This document shows positions 1 to 12,022 of a stretch of DNA of 64,000 bases, one piece after another. The stretch's first letter is position 1. The number at the start of each line of letters is the position of its first letter. The notes beneath the pieces were generated by a model. That model was not told where the DNA came from. It saw nothing but the letters and a program-made list of their open reading frames with translations, and did not search any database. The stretch is from NCBI GenBank assembly GCA_003184365.1, contig NKYR01000007.1, positions 310,001-374,000 on the forward strand, written 5' to 3'. Both the position numbers and the translations under genes were made by a program. The stretch is from Evernia prunastri. Lineage: Eukaryota > Ascomycota > Lecanoromycetes > Lecanorales > Parmeliaceae.

Positions 1-630
1 GCCGCGCAAAGAGGTACCCAGGCGGGACAGCAAGGAACACTGCAATACAGATAAACGATGATGATAGTGTGGAAGAGTCCGGGGCAGAGAATAGGCCAGG
101 TTTTTTTTGAATGCTGGGCAAATGTGCGCCGTATGAGGAGTTTCAGAATGGTTGCGGTATATGGTGACTTCAGAGGCTGGCTGGAGGTGCACGTGAAGCG
201 ACTTGTGGGCAGAGGCATCGCACTATGACTTCTTCCTCATAGAAATTCCTACCTTCTCTAGCGGAGTATCTGCACAGCGAGGGGCGGTAAAGGCGGAACT
301 GTCCCCCATCCATGTACTTAAGATTGAGCAGTATTTCTATTCAAATGCTCTGTATTAGGTGTGGAAGAAAAGCTCGATTACTTCTCAGCTCGATGCCGAT
401 GGACTTGAAATGATGGCAAAGTGAGAAGGATTTATGATTAGTAGCTTGGCACTATATATGCACGTGATCGCATGCGGGGCGTCGCAAGGTACTTGACGGC
501 AACAGTAAGTATAGAGGGTTCCTTTACCGGTGAATCAGAGCTTATTTTTGTGAATTTGTTCATGGTCAGTGATTATCTCCTGGACGAAGGATGCTGAATT
601 TAAGATACAGATTGCGAAACTCTAGCAAAA
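1..630. other. Intergenic, no gene recognised
   Basis: No reading frame with a credible start or splice structure was found in this 630-bp edge. Base composition is ordinary and there is no RIP-like CpA depletion. It may hold the end of a gene that lies outside the window, or the promoter of the gene starting at 631. Confidence 0.4.
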
Positions 631-1190
631 ATGACGTCATCGGAAACTACATCTTTTGAGAGCCTTCTAGACAAGACACGTAGAGAATTAATGACTCAGG
701 TTGAAGTGGAACAGCCTAATCTTCTAAAAGAAAACTTTGTCCAATCAATCAAGTTCCTTCGATCCTCCGCTACCTGTCACAAGCTCGTCGCGTACTGGTT
801 ACAGGTACATTTTTTTCAAATAAACAGTATTCGTACGTTGCTTATACACGATAGAAACCCGAGAATAGAAAATGTGTTGCAGATACGTGTGGTAAAGAGG
901 TCAAGAATATCGATCTAAGCTGTGTCGAAGCCTTTGCGCCCTTCATATGTCTGAAGGTGGAAAGACCTAGTCAGATCACACAGCCTGTTCCAAATACGAC
1001 ACTTGCATTCATAGCCCTGACACTCTTAAGTCCGGATACCGGGATATTCAAAGGGTTGAACCTGCAACCAGGGAGATCTTCTGTCATGTCTGGGGATCGA
1101 GCACAAGTTTTTGAAGATGGTAGTAGAGGCGGAGGATTAGGCATCATAGTCCGCATAAAACACAAGAGTATATGTTGTATAGAAGGGTGA
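631..1190 (+). CDS. Hypothetical protein, predicted two-exon gene
   Basis: Starts with ATG at 631. Exon 1 (631-804) ends at a GTACAT donor. An intron to 899 (AAAGAG acceptor) restores an open frame from 900 to the stop at 1190, giving about 154 residues. Without splicing the first frame stops at 918, while the downstream frame stays open for 290 bases, which argues for an intron. No domain is recognised; the N-terminal part is charged and helical-looking, the C-terminal part is rich in Gly, Ser and Ile. It converges on the gene at 1615-2792. An alternative acceptor at the TTGCAG ending near 882 would give a short C-terminus. The gene is plausible but unsupported by homology. Confidence 0.35.
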
Positions 1191-1614
1191 TCGGGTCCTG
1201 AGATTCGGAAAGCTACTGATGGTAAAGCGGCTGGATGAATGGCACACGTTCCGATTCGTGCTCGTTCTGTACAGGGTCTGCTGTCTATAAGCATGAGTTA
1301 TCAAGTATGAATGCACCGGGTTTACCATTGATATCGTGTCTAGCGAATCGTACATTCGATATCATATCCATACTATGATGGGGAACGTCGAGATACAGAC
1401 TCGGGTCAATGGTCTCCCAGTAATAAGGCATATAAGACAGCTGGATGAATGGCGTACTCTGCGACCAATTCTCATGATGAACAACTTGCCCGGCAGACTG
1501 TAGGTTCGGTATCATATCTGTGGTGTTAGGATCCGCCTGTGCCACAGAAGTAGTCTTGTTGTAAGACAGCTGGTTATACTCCAAATCTGTATCTGCATCA
1601 GCTTCGTACATTTC

Positions 1615-2792
1615 TCAACTCCATGATGACAAACTTGGAACACCGTGACTATCATGTCCAACAACCACATCTTGGCCGTGATAGAGGGTACCAGTATCTT
1701 TCTCAGCCGAGTCAGAGGCATTGGAGTAAACTTCATCACCTTCCACCTCTTGTGGTTCTTTTTGTGGTTCGAAGCTATTTCCCAAGGGCTCAGAAAGTGC
1801 ATCCGGGGAGCTGCTCGGAGTGCCTCGTAGCACAAGCTGTGGTGAGAATCCATACCAAGCTGTTGAAGAGTCAGCGAAAACACCAGCATGTTTAAGATTT
1901 ACTGGCATTTACCGTCGTACCGTGCCTGACAGCTTGTCAGCCAGTTTGGTCGATGCTCCACGAATTCCTTCATGAATGCCATAATCCATATCGAGCCCAT
2001 AATGGCCCCACTCAAAGATTTGAGCTCGGATATGTTACTGTCTCTCAAACAAGCTGATTGATAATTGACGATGGCGGAGACTTCGTTGCATTTGCATAAT
2101 TTCTCCAGTACCAACAATTTCAGACCCTCCCAAATTCCCTCTCTTGCTGTCGAGGTGTTTCTGAGGTGACATCGTTGAGAATCTAGGAACTCGATGATGG
2201 TGCCTGTCTTAGGTTTGCTTGTGGGTTTCTCCAACAACTCGCCAACTCTACTACGTCTGTGTTTAGTCTGTAACCATAGCTCATACTCTGTGGCGGCCCA
2301 TCTTCGAGCAAGTAACCTCCTTCCTCTGGACACGGGGGTTCGTTCGGAAAGTTTGAGATCAAGGTAACGAGTGTCTCGCTCTAGATGATCCGGTCGAGCC
2401 GTCACATCCGCTTCAACTTTGGGATTCATCAAATCAGCGATGATAGCTTCTCGAGTATTATTCAAACCTCTCATCAGTTCTACAACAATTGAGCAAGGCT
2501 GAGGGGAGCTTGGCTTAGGGGCTAGCGTATTGCTATTACTGCTCATGGACTCTTTGCTTCTCAACACACGAGCCTTCTTTGCGTTGGTCGGATCAGGCTT
2601 AGCAATGCGTAAATGGTCTGTCAATTCGTTATCTCTCGTTGGTCGACCCCTTTGCTTGCACCGTGAGATTAACGCCAATTTCCGACGGACTCCAACTGCT
2701 ACTTGATGGTGTGGACTAATGAATTTTAGATCGAGGTCTTGAAGTGTCTCCAGAGCCTGAAGCGCTCTTGCTTCGGACGAATCGTGATTCAT
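1615..2792 (-). CDS. Hypothetical protein with in-frame stop and long open continuation
   Basis: ATG at 2792. Exon 1 spans 2792-1913; a 53-bp intron (1860-1912) with a GTAAAT donor, a GCTGAC branch-like site and a CAACAG acceptor joins exon 2 (1859-1615). The spliced protein is 374 residues, ending at a TGA. The same frame then stays open for another 108 codons, to a stop at 1285. The protein has a basic N-terminal third (many Arg/Lys), a Trp/Arg-rich middle (near residues 165-185), and an acidic Ser/Glu/Asp-rich C-terminus of the kind seen in fungal regulatory proteins, but I recognise no DNA-binding motif. Either a further small intron removes the TGA, the stop is read through, or the gene is damaged. 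Confidence 0.5.
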
Positions 2793-2972
2793 AGCTCACA
2801 ACCTGATACTAGTAGATGGTAGAATTCCAGGCGGAATCCGTGAAGAGGCTGAGCGTAATCGTTCGAGGTACTTGATTTTTGTCAAGGTCAGACTTTGCAG
2901 GGTTAGTACCTGCGGTACTTAGACCGAATGATGGGGATCTTCTTTCTGCTATCCTCAAGTGCTATGACAATT

Positions 2973-3155
2973 TATGTCGGCTATGAGGGCTTGTACAAAG
3001 TGCCGAGGAGGTGCGTTAGTCTCGTGATTTCAATCTAGAATCTTATTGGGTGTCCCCATTGTTTCCTATATGTCGGCTGTGAGAGCTTGCACCATACGGA
3101 GTGCCGAGGAGGTGCGTTAGTCTCGTGATTTCAATCTAGAATCTTATTGGGTGTC
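2973..3155. repeat. Direct duplication with identical 55-bp core
   Basis: The 55-bp core at 3000-3054 recurs exactly at 3101-3155, both running from GTGCCGAGGAGG to TTGGGTGTC. About 25 bp upstream of each core there is a second, imperfect match beginning TGTCGGCT. The spacing differs by a 5-bp insertion between the two matched blocks. It lies in the intergenic region upstream of the minus-strand gene ending at 2792. Confidence 0.85.
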
Positions 3156-4649
3156 ACACTTATTTCCCTCACGGTTAATACAGAATTGGGCCAATGGCAT
3201 CGATTCCGAATCGTGATAAACCACCGAAGTAGGTACTTAAATTCTCTTCCGATTCGTCGTCCGACTTGTTTTGTAATTGCTTTCTGTGAGAAGTAGCCAA
3301 TGATCTGTCCAAGTTCCCTTGCTACATTTTCTGTTCATTGGACAACCGGATCCACCCAAGATTCGTTTTTGGAGATAGAGAACAAGAGGTCAGAGCCATC
3401 AAAGTTCCAAGCGAACAATAACATTAGCGTCTCTCAAGAAACTGTCTCGAGTGATTCGTACATCGAGACCCTTTTCGAAAGCAAAGCTCATGGATAAAAG
3501 GCCGCTGATTGTTCTTACCTTTGTTCCCCGTCAAATTTTGACCGTACTTGGCGGACAATAAGGAAAAGGCGCTAAAAAACCCCCTGCGGCAACCCAGCAT
3601 CATGGCTAGCAAATCCTGCATGGCTATAGACCAAGATCTACTCGCATCAATGGCCTCCACAAATCAACGTACTTTGGACCCCTGCAGATCTTGGTTGAAG
3701 TCTGCTTATCATCACTAGCTCTGACGCGAAAGGAAAGAGGATCCTCGGTGGAAATGGTGCCCTCTAATAAGGCCACGGACTTTGTGCAAGAAGACTTGCA
3801 CGGAATCACGGCGGATGGGCAAAAAAGGTCACGTCCCGGAACGTGGTATGAACACTTTGATAAGCTGGGATCCAATCTTTGGATAGACGATGACGATGTT
3901 ACCAAAGGCGGCTGCTGGCGCGGCTTCTGGCGCGCCTTCCGGGGTCAGACTTTTCAATTTTTCTCATGCGGTCGATGAACGGCGGATATAAAATAGCCCA
4001 AAGCCTTCTTGTAGTTGCGATCCAGCTCAAGACTACCTTCATTCTAAGCCTGTTCACCTTACGTCCGCTAGATATGAAATGAATGATCCCCTCACTCGAG
4101 ATCACGTTGAAGGATCTGACTACCACCTGTTCGCAACTGATTCGCATCGGAGATCCCCAAGGCCGAGGGACACATCACAGGATTTCCAAGATGGTCACTT
4201 CGCAAATGGAGTTGAATAGCCTGCGTCTAGTCAGCAAGTACATGAATAGGAATGCCCAATATTCTCATACTTCGACAGTAAAGAGTACAAGTACTTGTAA
4301 ATAAATAATTTCCTCCAAGCTAGGAATGGAGATCCTCCCTGTTCATCAACGTTTCCGACCGTCCTGGAGATGACTGGTGTTGTTGAAGCGGCTACAGCGA
4401 CTCACTACTCACCACATGCTCATGGGTAGTATCTCGATTCTTGGCAGCTGTTTGTGTTCGTCAATAAACAGTCACGTTTCCTAAAGTCTTGGGACACTAC
4501 TCCTGACGAATGAGTCGAAGGATACAGATTTCTACACGTACATACAAAAGCGCTTTTGAAAGAGTAGTTCTTCCATGATTATTAATAGTCTCTCGCAAGA
4601 AACACTGCAATGTAAAATCTCAAGCAACGCCGAGTTTTGAAGGCTCTGA
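3156..4649. other. Intergenic, no supported gene
   Basis: Several overlapping 60-95 codon frames occur on both strands between 3300 and 4300, but none has recognisable sequence, good splice sites or a clear advantage over its antisense neighbour. I call no gene here. A short decayed gene cannot be excluded around 3690-3980 on the plus strand. Confidence 0.4.
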
Positions 4650-6294
4650 TCACCATCCAAGAATGGATAGTCGGGTGCATCGAGGTCTGCTGGCCTGAAT
4701 TCTAATCTCCATGATGCCGATTCTGTAAGCCGTCTTTTCGGATTCGTTCAAATTCCAAGCCCAGTTTAGGGGATAAGCACAGTCCAACGGTTGGGTGCAT
4801 TTGAGAGTTGCGCGGGCGATTTCAAATAAATGGTGCGGTGCGAGAGCTATCCGATATTTGTGTTTAACAAAGGCACAGATGTCATCCGCCTTGAAAGTTG
4901 GGATCCAACAATAACAAAAAGCAATGTCCTTCCAAACTTGGTGTGGCAAAAGGGGACAAGGACTCGACGAGGTGCCCGGAGAATTTTCATACAGCTACGA
5001 CACGAGTCAGTGTCAGAATTGCACTTCACTGCATATGTGGAGACGATAGACTCACCTCCATCGCGTCCAGGTCCAGAGGAGAATCGGTACGATCAGGAAG
5101 GTATGTCATTAGACCGTTATGAGAAAGAACCAGAGCAATTTCGAGCTTTTGATAATTGGGTCGGATGGTGACGAGGTCCCAGCTCTCACAGAGTATGCCT
5201 GGGAAACTGATAGGCCGGCCCGCACGAACTAGCCACGCCCATTCTTTCTTGCGAAAGGCTTCCAGCTGAGCTTGAGCGTAAGTACCTACGCTATACAACA
5301 GTGGATCTAGGAACGTAATGTGTGGATTGTTGTAATCAGAACAGAATATGTCGTAGAACATTCTCAAGACTTGACTGACTTCTTGTGGAACTGGATTTTC
5401 ATGCCCGTACTGGTGGATTTTCGCGATAGCTGATGCTATAGGGTGGAGACCTACGTCGAGAATTTTCGATAGTTCACTGTCTTCGGAAACCTCGACACGC
5501 GGGCAACGTTGGTTGGTATGGCTGAACTCGACGAGTTTGAAAGGTGTGGGCATCCACCGTAACAGGTCGTTCGAAAGTGCCGCAGATGTAGAGTTCGCCG
5601 GGGGCGTGGCAACTGAAGGCTGGAAGACTCGATCACTATGAAGAGCAAGAGAAGGTTCAGGAGGTTCGCCGTATACGTTGCAGGTTGAATTGGGGCCGCG
5701 ACCCTCGTTCCCTTTTTGCACGTTCCGTGCAGCGCTCCCATCATCTTCGTGAGTGGTGTTGTGGTGTGACATAGACTTAGAAGCTTGACTCATCGTTTGT
5801 GCGTCGCTTGTAGTGGGTTGGTCTGCACGGGCAATGGTAGTTTTGTCGTAGCGCGTCACGTAAGGCCTTGGAGTCGAGGGATCTCTGTTTGAGAGAAAAG
5901 GCCTACCAGTATCACTGTTATTTCCAGCCGTGGACCTCACAGCAAGCCTGTCACCACTGAAGGGACCAGTGTATGATCCTGGGGTCGAGGGATTGCCATT
6001 CTTGGGAACGGATCTGACAGCGGCATTGTTTCTGTCATTGGATTCTGTGTGAGGTCCTGAAGTCAAGAAATCCGCATTGGCTGGAACCTGGACGTTGGTC
6101 GTGACTTCGGTTACAGCCGGCTCAGCAGATACGTTTGAAGGTACCATGTTCGAGACATGAAGACGACGGCTGTCCGTTCTTTTGACTTGAACTTTTGGAG
6201 TGGACGGATCATGATCTTCGTTCGCTCGCAGTCGTTTACTGGAAGCTGTAGAAGAAGTATTTGAATCCGAGCGCAGGTGTACTCTTTTAGACAT
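4650..6294 (-). CDS. Hypothetical protein with disordered N-terminal half
   Basis: ATG at 6294 (the longer frame opens on TTG). Exon 1 is 6294-5056. A 61-bp intron (4995-5055) with a GTGAGT donor, CTGAC branch-like sequence and CGTAG acceptor leads to exon 2 (4994-4650). The product is 527 residues. The first roughly 240 residues are Ser/Thr/Pro/Asn-rich and probably disordered, with a basic opening and repeated Pro-Ser-Thr-Pro motifs. The C-terminal half is compact, with Trp- and Tyr-containing blocks, and continues smoothly across the splice. I do not recognise the fold. The clean intron and uninterrupted frame suggest a functional, possibly lineage-specific gene. Confidence 0.6.
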
Positions 6295-6940
6295 TGAAGC
6301 GGGAAAGCTCAAACCGACAGGCGTTGGGGAAAGAGAAGAGTAAGGTCGTCTTTTTGTGGGAATCAGAGCGTGAAGTCGGGAAGATTATAATAGTTAGAAG
6401 TGCACCCTCGTATTTCGCCGGCCGGCAAGCGCCCTTGATTGATCTTAGCGAAGCCAAAACAGGGCTTTTGAAACCCGTGTCCGCTAGTAAGATAGGGATA
6501 TGCATGGTGTCAGCACTTGGAAGGAATGTAACTCTGGCTTGCAGGTGGCGTATCAATAACAGGGGCAGCCGAATGGTCCTTTTGGTCGGCTGACACTTAG
6601 TGGAGCTGCTAAAGGGGTTTCGTGACCGTTTCCTTTACCTTGTAATTTACGCTTCCAATCAAGGGTGTTCAATGAAGCATTAAAACTTGGTCAGATCCCA
6701 CGACCAGGCTCAAGTCCGATATGCAACTGTGGAATCGCGTCGAAGCGAGAGTGAGCAGAGTAAAGGATTCAATCATAAACAGACAGAAGCGGTGGGACGA
6801 AGAAGCCGTGAAGACATGGTTTGTGAGATTTATATTCATCGTACGACAAGTTAATCTTTCCCAGTAGGAAAGAGAATCACAGGCTTAGCAGCCTGAATGA
6901 GGTTGGGAATCTTTGGTGGACGCAAGAAATAGAAGAGGAT

Positions 6941-7579
6941 ATGGCTCAGCACAATTCTGCCAGGCCGCTATATCTCCAGGAGAACTACAGCCGAGTCGTG
7001 GTTCTGGCGAAACAAGACGACGAAAGGAACTCTCGACGTGTTTGGCTGGATTCTATGCGCCGCCTAGAAACCTCTCCCTGGGCTTTCGAACACGCTGGCC
7101 AGCAATTCAACTTCTCGCCGGATTGGTCCCCTATTCACTACATTGGTCAGTCTGAAGTTGCGAGGTCTCTCATCTCGAGAAGCTGCGGTGATCGTCACAC
7201 TCACACCTCAGGAACAGAGCTTTCGAAGTCTATCGTCCGCTCGAGGAACTACACTAGTTTTGTTGCGGTATTCCTTAGGGCACACGCCGTGGTCTTCAAG
7301 GGTCAATCCGTTGGGAAGCTCAAGATATTGATCTCTTCCCTTTGCTCTGGAGATTTGCTAGAGACCTATATACAAAGTACGGGTCCCGCCTTCCAGATAG
7401 ATGGTATTTATATTGCCACGATCAACATTGCAGCACTTCTTGAGCACGGAGAGATTCAAAGTAGCACTGGATGCTCCATTGATAGTGTTGCCAATCACAC
7501 TAGATGGTTGTTCACTCAGGTCATGGCCATTATTCTTCGAACCAGAGGCCCCTATGTCTTCTCTCTTTCATTTATGTGA
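6941..7579 (+). CDS. Hypothetical ORF, weakly supported
   Basis: An uninterrupted ATG frame of 212 codons with mixed composition. No family is recognised. The N-terminal 60 residues (charged, with Trp and Phe) look protein-like; the remainder is less convincing, and overlapping frames run for 60-130 codons nearby. It may be a gene with unrecognised introns, or a relic. It is divergent from the gene starting at 6294 with about 650 bp between them. Confidence 0.25.
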   Translation: MAQHNSARPLYLQENYSRVVVLAKQDDERNSRRVWLDSMRRLETSPWAFEHAGQQFNFSPDWSPIHYIGQSEVARSLISRSCGDRHTHTSGTELSKSIVRSRNYTSFVAVFLRAHAVVFKGQSVGKLKILISSLCSGDLLETYIQSTGPAFQIDGIYIATINIAALLEHGEIQSSTGCSIDSVANHTRWLFTQVMAIILRTRGPYVFSLSFM

Positions 7580-7959
7580 CACTGATTTTCCTATTAAGTT
7601 GCGCGAGAAACGGGGAACTACCTCGGCCTGTTGAAAACCTGGTTCCTTGGACTGAAATTAGCTCTTTTATGGACGCAGCCAAAGATATGGAGTCAGGAAT
7701 CTCACTTTGTTTCCAGGGTTCGAGGGTATTGCAGGGGGACTCCGTCTTGCTTCAACAACCATCCTGGCTTCTGCCGAAGCATCCAGTCGATGGTGGAACA
7801 TTGGAATATTCCAGAGGAGCTAAAGAGGTGACGCCCTGGTGTCTGGAACGAATCATGCCGCTGTGTGAAGATTTGAGGGCTGCACGGGGATATTAACAAG
7901 GTTCGGTCCGCTGGCGTCGCCGCTCTTAGTGTACTTGGTTGGTGTGGTGGTGAGAATTG

Positions 7960-8840
7960 TATGTTATAATTGTATGTTATAAGGTACCAAAATATCTAGA
8001 GACCTTGCAAGTAGACGGAGCTGTCCTTATTTGCTCGCTGTTGACACTGAAAGAGCATACACAATCACACCCTCCTCCAACATCCTTCTCCGGTCTTCTC
8101 GCCTCCCTCCACTAATTTGAATTCCTTATATATCGAACAAGCGTATGTTGATACTTATTTGGCCCCGGTGTACTCCTTCACGTTGTGTCCCCTGATTATT
8201 TCTAATCCTAAGCGAAACCCCTTTGATCGGTTCATCGACCTCCGAGGTCTTCCGTTCCTCGGTAAGCGCTCGTTTCTCCCTTCCTTTAACTTTGGACTAC
8301 TTTCAGGCCAATCGTGCCCCTTGAGATAAGCGGTTCTTCCAATGTGACAGGCCTGTAGTATCTAGAATGAACAGACTCAGTCTGTGCTTTGGCTTACTTA
8401 GTGGGTTTGGGAAATGACAAGCCAACCTGCGCATCGAGTGGTATGAAGGTTTCCTTTTTATTGAAAATAATTGTCGGGTCAAATATCCAATAAAAGCGCA
8501 CTTTCTTGCCACATGAGGCAAGAACCATCCAATCAGAGCGAATTTTCTTACCACATGAGATAAGAACCACGAGATCAGCATGACAAGCTGTCAACCCTAC
8601 CTTTCTCGATGAATAGATTCCATAAACCAGATTAGGGCGTTTCATACCAAGTTAACAATACAACGAAAACACGTAACGCTGTATAAGTCGAAGGAAAATC
8701 GAAGGCGTTCGTTTTTTGTGTCTCTTATACTGGCAATTGACATTCTTTCCACCTAATATTTGCGCCTCTTAACCCAGGATCATCTATATGACAAAAAAGG
8801 TAAACAAGAAGTCTTGCTGGGCGTGTGCAAGATACGGAAG
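7960..8840. other. Intergenic with small tandem repeats
   Basis: No gene recognised. A 14-bp unit (ATTGTATGTTATAA-like) is doubled at about 7957-7981. A 42-bp hairpin-bearing tandem repeat is listed separately at 8495-8578. Confidence 0.5.
8495..8578. repeat. 42-bp tandem repeat, two units, each with a hairpin
   Basis: Units 8495-8536 and 8537-8578 are both 42 bp and share most positions. Each contains a short inverted repeat around ACATGA: CTTGCC/GGCAAG in unit 1 and the weaker CTTACC/GATAAG in unit 2. The loop is the same in both. Confidence 0.75.
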
Positions 8841-10330
8841 ATGAGATACGAACCCTCCCATGCTATGGGTTAGTAAGAACTTCACCACCTTCGCTGCCGT
8901 CCACTCATCTATAGTTCAGATAGTCACTTGGCGGGTCCAATCTTTCAGAACTCTGAAGGCCATCTTCGTGTCCGTGTTGTTCATGGAAACCCTATCTCGA
9001 AAACGCTGCCTCCAGGAGAGATGAACTACCTGACTGCCATTGCACTTCTGCAGGAAGCCCAATTTAACACGGATGATATCGACGAGGAGTCAGCAGCCAT
9101 GATAGCAGCCCACTGTGAGTATTCAGCTCCTGAATGGTTGTCGAATATCAATTGCTTGGAGCATTGGCTTTTTGGAGCAAACCAAAGCAGCGCCACCCAA
9201 AAAGAGATGCAAGGATATTATCATAAAGTGTGGAGACTACTCTATCACTTCAACCACTGGATTCTGGTCACCCCGTCTTCGCAGTTCTGGAAACTGAGGC
9301 TAGTCATACCCAGCTTCTCGACGCTAGAGATAACCGTTGTCGTCCGCAGTCTGAAGCGACCAGAAATAGAGGAGAGACATGTACTTGGCAAAGATGACAT
9401 AGAGAATTTCCACTACAAACTGCAGCGAACTTATGTACCAGCGCAGAGCGATCCGTAACTCACAAACAGTTTTACAGATAATCTTCGTCATGTGTGCGAA
9501 GCTTCGAGTCTTCCATGTTCGAACACATACTTCGAGGCGAAAAACTTGAGCGAAGAGAAGGAAGAGAACGAAAAGATTCGAAAGGATGAAGATGATGATG
9601 AAGATAAGAGGGCCGGGCAGAATGAAAAGAATGGACAGGACGGAGAAGATGAAGAGGATAATGCAGAAAGAAGGAACATGATGAACAACGGTTGTTCCAA
9701 TCAGAGTAATGAGTCGTCACTCAATCAACTTTGGATGAATGCCTATGACATCTCGTCAAGCACGGGTCTAAATATTTCAGATCAAGCTGTGTATGCGCAA
9801 CAGGATTTCCTCGATTTCGTGTGGCAACCTTCCGACCCTCATTTAGCATCAAACGTTGTCGCTCCGAGGACCGATTCGTCTTTTATCTACTGGTTCGGAG
9901 CAGTTCCTGACCAACGTAAGTTGCTCCATTCCTCATTCCAGCACTTAAGCTTATATAGATAGATATTGAGCACCAAGCCTACCAAACAAACCTCATAGGC
10001 AACGTTCAGGGACCCTCGGAAAGCCTTTTTTACGACAACACGAGGGTTGGGCAGACGCATGGTTATGGGGCCGGTAAATCGAGCCTCAAGATAAGGTGTT
10101 GTTGTTTAGGTTAAGCTTCTCTAGGATTAACGGATAGGTACTATTGGAACGAGTCTTTGGACAATGCAGCGTCGTACGAACCCATGAGGCACAATTTCGA
10201 GGTATATACGGGCGAGGCTACACAAGCCAGTTCATCACGATATGCATTCGCTGATATCCTAACTCCGGAAACTTACGACGCAAGTAAAAGTCTTGAGCAG
10301 TATCAGTCCACGTTGGAAGATTCCTCCTAG
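8841..10330 (+). CDS. Hypothetical multi-exon protein with acidic central tract
   Basis: Predicted exons: 8841-8868, 8920-9454, 9509-9915, 9999-10073, 10125-10330. Together these make 1251 bp and 416 residues, with all phases compatible. The two longest open blocks (8920-9454 and 9509-9915) lack ATG starts of their own, which is why I join them to a short ATG exon and to each other. The last three exons have good splice sites (GTAAGT/CATAG; GTAAAT/CTCTAG). The weakest junction is 9454/9509, whose acceptor is GAG. The N-terminal block has a Trp-rich globular look (about residues 60-160). A Glu/Asp/Lys run follows at about 200-240, then an acidic, Tyr/Ser-rich tail. No domain recognised; two adjacent genes remain possible. 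Confidence 0.45.
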
Positions 10331-12022
10331 CTCTATTCAATGTATTCGCTCGCGTATCAAAGAAGCCTCTGAAGTCAAGTTCTCCATGCTCGCTTTACGC
10401 TTGTGGTGTTTCTCCCCCTTCACCGAGACTAGTCCAGTGACAGACTGGTGCTACTGGGGAGTGCCTGAGACTGTAACACGTGTCAACTAGAGTAGTCAAG
10501 ATCATCCTTACGATATGTAGATACCAGCTTAGCTCAACTATAGTGATTGACTTTGCCGAGTCATTGATATTATCTAACACCCTACCTGAGTCGACCCCCG
10601 AGAGCTTATCGGGTGATGCCAGCGAATGAATTCCGAAACAAAGCTATAACTATCTTAAAGAATTCCCTGTACTTGTTATCTTGACGTAACTTTTGTAATG
10701 CCACCGATGAAAGCTCAGCCGGCAACCCGTCCTGATTTACCTGCAATTCCTAAAGATTCCAGAAAAAAGCCATACTCGCTAGGCTTGAAATCAGTACGGC
10801 TAGAATTCGATTGATCAGACCCATACTGAGGGCTCCGGGAAGTCCGAAATTGGTCAGATGAGCGACTAATTGCAGAAATGCAGAACTTTCCCCTGTCAGA
10901 GAAGGCTGCAACTATGGCAGACCCTGGTCTTATAAGCACGACCGTTCTTATACGACCGGGGTTGTAAGGACGACCGTTCTTATAACACTGGGGTTGTCAT
11001 TCCAACACTATAAGCTTGTTTTCGTATCTTACACCCTGTCCATTAAAAAAACACTTCGAGTAGGCCGACTAGCTTGATTCAAGGAAGTGATCCTTCCTCG
11101 GCGCTACCTGCCACCTGGTTTCTTCTGGAATTCCGCAAGCCTGCTCGCATGAATAGCCTCTAGACACCAATACATACAACCTTCTGCCGATCATGGCTGA
11201 ATTCCGCTAATCTTGTTGGTAGCTCGGACATGCTAAGAATCATTGCAGCACAGCATGAGAGCCCCACTTATGTCTCAGAGTGCGGCTGCAGTAGTATCGC
11301 TGCAGCTTGACGTCCTTCTTCTTGTCGATGCTTTCCCCGGAAATCGCTACTTCTGCATTGGCGCCTACTATCTTGTATCCCAAGTTTTAGCTACTTGCAC
11401 CAGAAGCTGCGGGACACTCAGGCTTCTGATCTTGTCCGGCGCACGACGCTACAAGTAAGCACCAGTCCGGATGGGATCGACGTGGATGCTTACTTCCTTA
11501 GTTTATGTTGATATGATGCGCGGAACACCTTCGTAATGGAAGATCCATGTAGGGAACAAGTGCCGCAAGGCTACATGCTTTCAAGTACGACACTTCTGCC
11601 GTCTGACTTCATATGCTCGGCCCATTTCGTTTGTCTTCACTGCTGTTCGCGGCAACTTGCATATGCTACCGTGGCTAGTGTGGAGGCCATCCACTTAGAC
11701 TTGTCATCTGCGGCCCTTCCAGCTGCATGCTTGATGCTCTGGGGCACGCAGGATACACAGCGGCACCGTTCATTGCAATCAGGTGTTTACGGTACTCTGC
11801 CTCTTGCGGTCGCGCTAGTCTTTCTCAGCCCGTTGCAAAATCATACTTCAACATATAGATACCGCTCGAGGTCAGCTCAGCTTGTTCATACTCGTCCCCA
11901 CACAGATATAGTCCGACCCAAAGTATGTACTTGTTTTCCAAAGTCCACTAAGATGCTTATAAAAGCAGATCCAGATCCAAAAACAATAACAGCTTCTGAT
12001 TACCAGATTCACTGATCAGACC
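10331..12022. other. Long intergenic stretch with a small tandem repeat
   Basis: No credible gene. The frames at 11243-11458 and 11536-12015 have ATGs but no recognisable sequence, and the longer one has low-complexity Cys/His/Leu composition typical of chance ORFs. A tandem repeat lies at 10935-10998. Confidence 0.45.
10935..10998. repeat. 32-bp tandem repeat, two units
   Basis: Units 10935-10966 and 10967-10998 share the GACCGTTCTTATA core and a GGGGTTGT tail at the same offset, differing at a few positions. No coding frame spans them. Confidence 0.65.

Noticed and set aside
9472..9720. 82-codon minus-strand Ser/His-rich frame
   Set aside because: It is the antisense of the acidic Glu/Asp/Lys tract of the plus-strand gene at 8841-10330.
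11536..12015. 159-codon plus-strand frame with an ATG
   Set aside because: Composition is low in charged residues and unlike a folded protein, no family is recognised, and no splice or neighbour context supports it.
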